A stretch of 5,988 nt of DNA from Thermococci archaeon (lineage in GTDB: Archaea; Methanobacteriota_B; Thermococci; Methanofastidiosales; B48-G16): NCBI GenBank assembly GCA_003660605.1, contig QMUN01000057.1, positions 1 to 5,988 of the forward strand. The letters run 5' to 3'. Position numbers and translations under genes: made by a program. The notes under the pieces are model-generated. The model worked only from the letters and a program-made list of their open reading frames with translations, was not told where the DNA came from and did not search any database. Below, one piece after another: positions 4,635 to 5,988 of the stretch (position 1 is its first letter; every line of letters starts with the position of its first letter).

Positions 4635-5972
4635 ATGAAGAAAGGAGTATTAATGATGTTGAGTTTGCTGTTTTCTATATCTTTGGTCGTGATATATGCT
4701 GGAACTGAGATTCCTATAGCAAATACAGGAACTGATGAAGTGGAACCTGCAATTGACGGAAGTACAATAGTGTATCTTCTTGGTCCCTATGGCTCGTTAG
4801 ATATTTATGGCTATAATGCTGGACCAGATGGAATATTTGGAAACGCAGATGATTATACATTTGTGATATCAACTAATCCTGAAGGTTATCAGCAGGCTCC
4901 AAGGATCAATGGAAAGACTGTTGTGTGGTATGATCATAGAAATGGAAACTACGACATCTATGGCTATGATGCTGGACCAGACGGAATATTTGGAAATGGT
5001 GACGATAATGAGGTCCAAGTAACTACCGATACATCCGATCAATGGTTTCCCGATGTACAGGACAGATATATAGTATGGAATGACAGTAGGCATGGAAGAT
5101 GGGAGATATACGGATATGATATGGGACCAGATAAACGATTAGGTACTGCTGATGATGTGGGCGAGTTTCGTATAACTAATAATCAGCTAAGCGATGACTA
5201 CAATCCCGAAATTTATGGCAATATTGTGGTATATCAAAAAGGTACGTATCCTAATGGACCGTGGGACCTATATGGATATGATTTGTCTACCTCAACTGAG
5301 TTCTTAATATCAAATGCTTCTGGCAATCAACAGGATGCGGCGATCTATGGAAATTATGTTGTATGGACAGATTACAGAAATGGTAATGGTGATATCTATG
5401 GCTACAATTTATCCACCTCGACAGAGTTCCCCATAGTTACTGCATCTCTTTCTCAGATAACCCCCGCAATAGATGGCAATATTGTCGTCTGGCAGGATTA
5501 CAGGAGTGGATCTATGTGGGACATCTATGGATATGATTTGTCTACTTCAACAGAGTTTCCAATAAGGACGGGCATCAGTAAAAGTACAGAAGTCGATATC
5601 TGTAATGATGTAGTCACATGGATTGATTGGAGAAAAGATAAGGATATATACGCTTTATACATTAGCCCTCCGGTTACTACCCCACCTACTACCCCACCTA
5701 CTACCCCACCTGTACGAGCAAACCCAATAGCAGCCTTCTTACCGGTGAAGAATTATCATCTGAGACAGGTGAACACATGTCTTGAATGTATAGAAGAGAA
5801 GTTACCCGAAGATGTTCCTGAAGATGTGCAAGCATTGTTAGATGAGATGCAGGAACACATAGACAATGCGAATACGACTGGCAACTCTATTTACGCAAAT
5901 AATGAACTTCTGAAAGCTTTAAAATGTGCTGAAGATATTCAAGAAAAACTGGGCATTACGTGTCCACTTTGA
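4635..5972 (+). CDS. Secreted seven-repeat beta-propeller protein with Cys-containing helical C-terminus
   Basis: A 445-aa exported protein of unknown role. Residues 1-22 are a signal peptide: MKK, a hydrophobic stretch, and a likely cut after A22 (IYA|GT). Residues 25-344 hold seven repeats (about 25-74, 75-125, 126-176, 177-221, 222-263, 264-306, 307-344). Each has an EFPI-type strand, then an AIDGNIVVW-type strand, then DIYGYD, as in TolB/WD40-like propellers. The first strand could close the ring with repeat seven. Repeats 1-3 carry an extra loop, AGPDGIFGNADD or similar, which may bind calcium. Repeats 4-6 instead share LSTSTEF. A TTPP linker (348-359) leads to a helical region (about 365-445) with C382, C385, C431 and C443 and the stretch TGNSIYANNELLKALK. 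There is no C-terminal membrane segment, so it is probably released or held by other surface proteins. It has its own promoter with an operator-like palindrome. Enzymatic residues are not evident; binding or surface structure is the likely role. Confidence 0.88.
   Translation: MKKGVLMMLSLLFSISLVVIYAGTEIPIANTGTDEVEPAIDGSTIVYLLGPYGSLDIYGYNAGPDGIFGNADDYTFVISTNPEGYQQAPRINGKTVVWYDHRNGNYDIYGYDAGPDGIFGNGDDNEVQVTTDTSDQWFPDVQDRYIVWNDSRHGRWEIYGYDMGPDKRLGTADDVGEFRITNNQLSDDYNPEIYGNIVVYQKGTYPNGPWDLYGYDLSTSTEFLISNASGNQQDAAIYGNYVVWTDYRNGNGDIYGYNLSTSTEFPIVTASLSQITPAIDGNIVVWQDYRSGSMWDIYGYDLSTSTEFPIRTGISKSTEVDICNDVVTWIDWRKDKDIYALYISPPVTTPPTTPPTTPPVRANPIAAFLPVKNYHLRQVNTCLECIEEKLPEDVPEDVQALLDEMQEHIDNANTTGNSIYANNELLKALKCAEDIQEKLGITCPL
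5676..5711 (+). repeat. Three perfect 12-base tandem repeats encoding the TTPP linker
   Basis: ACTACCCCACCT occurs three times head to tail (5676-5687, 5688-5699, 5700-5711), in frame, giving Thr-Thr-Pro-Pro three times. Perfect identity at the DNA level suggests recent slippage expansion, so the linker length may vary between strains. Thr/Pro linkers on archaeal surface proteins are often O-glycosylated. Confidence 0.9.
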
Positions 5973-5983
5973 TTTTCTTTTTT
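5973..5983 (+). terminator. T-rich archaeal terminator after the propeller gene
   Basis: Directly after the TGA stop comes TTTTCTTTTTT, ten T in eleven bases, with no GC hairpin before it. Oligo-T tracts without a hairpin are the usual archaeal termination signal. The window ends five bases later. Confidence 0.6.
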
Positions 5984-5988
5984 GATTA

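Noticed and set aside
4869..5093. Minus-strand frame opposite the propeller repeats
   Set aside because: It arises from the repeated blade sequence read backwards, with no start signal or domain.
1..5988. CRISPR array, insertion sequence ends or attachment sites
   Set aside because: No spaced direct repeats, no transposase and no terminal inverted repeats were found. The only tandem repeats are the 12-base linker codons and the blade repeats.

Overview
The window looks like a fragment of an AT-rich archaeal chromosome. Genes start behind BRE/TATA-type promoters. Two of them carry GGTGAT Shine-Dalgarno sequences, which match the archaeal 16S rRNA 3' end. The isoleucyl-tRNA synthetase is of the archaeal/eukaryotic type. 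Arginine in the large housekeeping gene is written only with AGA/AGG, and toxin-antitoxin families common in archaea are present. A euryarchaeote is my best guess from the gene families, but the exact lineage cannot be read from this window.

Layout: (1) 20-514, a compact, apparently intact type II toxin-antitoxin operon on the + strand: a small ribbon-helix-helix-like antitoxin, then a RelE-family mRNA interferase, coupled by an ATGA overlap. (2) 515-775, an intergenic stretch with a strong orphan BRE/TATA element and an AT-rich dyad but no convincing gene. (3) 776-3859, a full-length isoleucyl-tRNA synthetase (ileS) of 1027 aa. (4) 3861-4521, minus strand and tail-to-tail with ileS with one base between stop codons: a decayed toxin-antitoxin pair. 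The DUF104-type antitoxin has an in-frame TAG at codon 25, and the PIN-domain toxin carries several frame-disrupting changes. (5) 4522-4634, a divergent intergenic region holding a likely leaderless promoter for the decayed pair and, on the other strand, a good promoter followed at once by a 10-bp-arm palindrome that could be an operator. (6) 4635-5972, a secreted protein of 445 aa: signal peptide, seven propeller-type repeats, a TTPP linker and a cysteine-containing helical C-terminal region, followed by a T-rich terminator.

The genes do not form one pathway. The picture is a housekeeping gene (ileS) flanked by one intact and one decayed toxin-antitoxin module, next to an independently controlled surface or extracellular protein. 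The intact module uses CGN arginine codons that ileS never uses, which fits a mobile origin. The most interesting items are the double-hit decay of the DUF104/PIN pair, the palindrome between TATA box and start codon of the propeller gene, and the propeller protein's two blade classes and Cys-bearing C-terminal domain.
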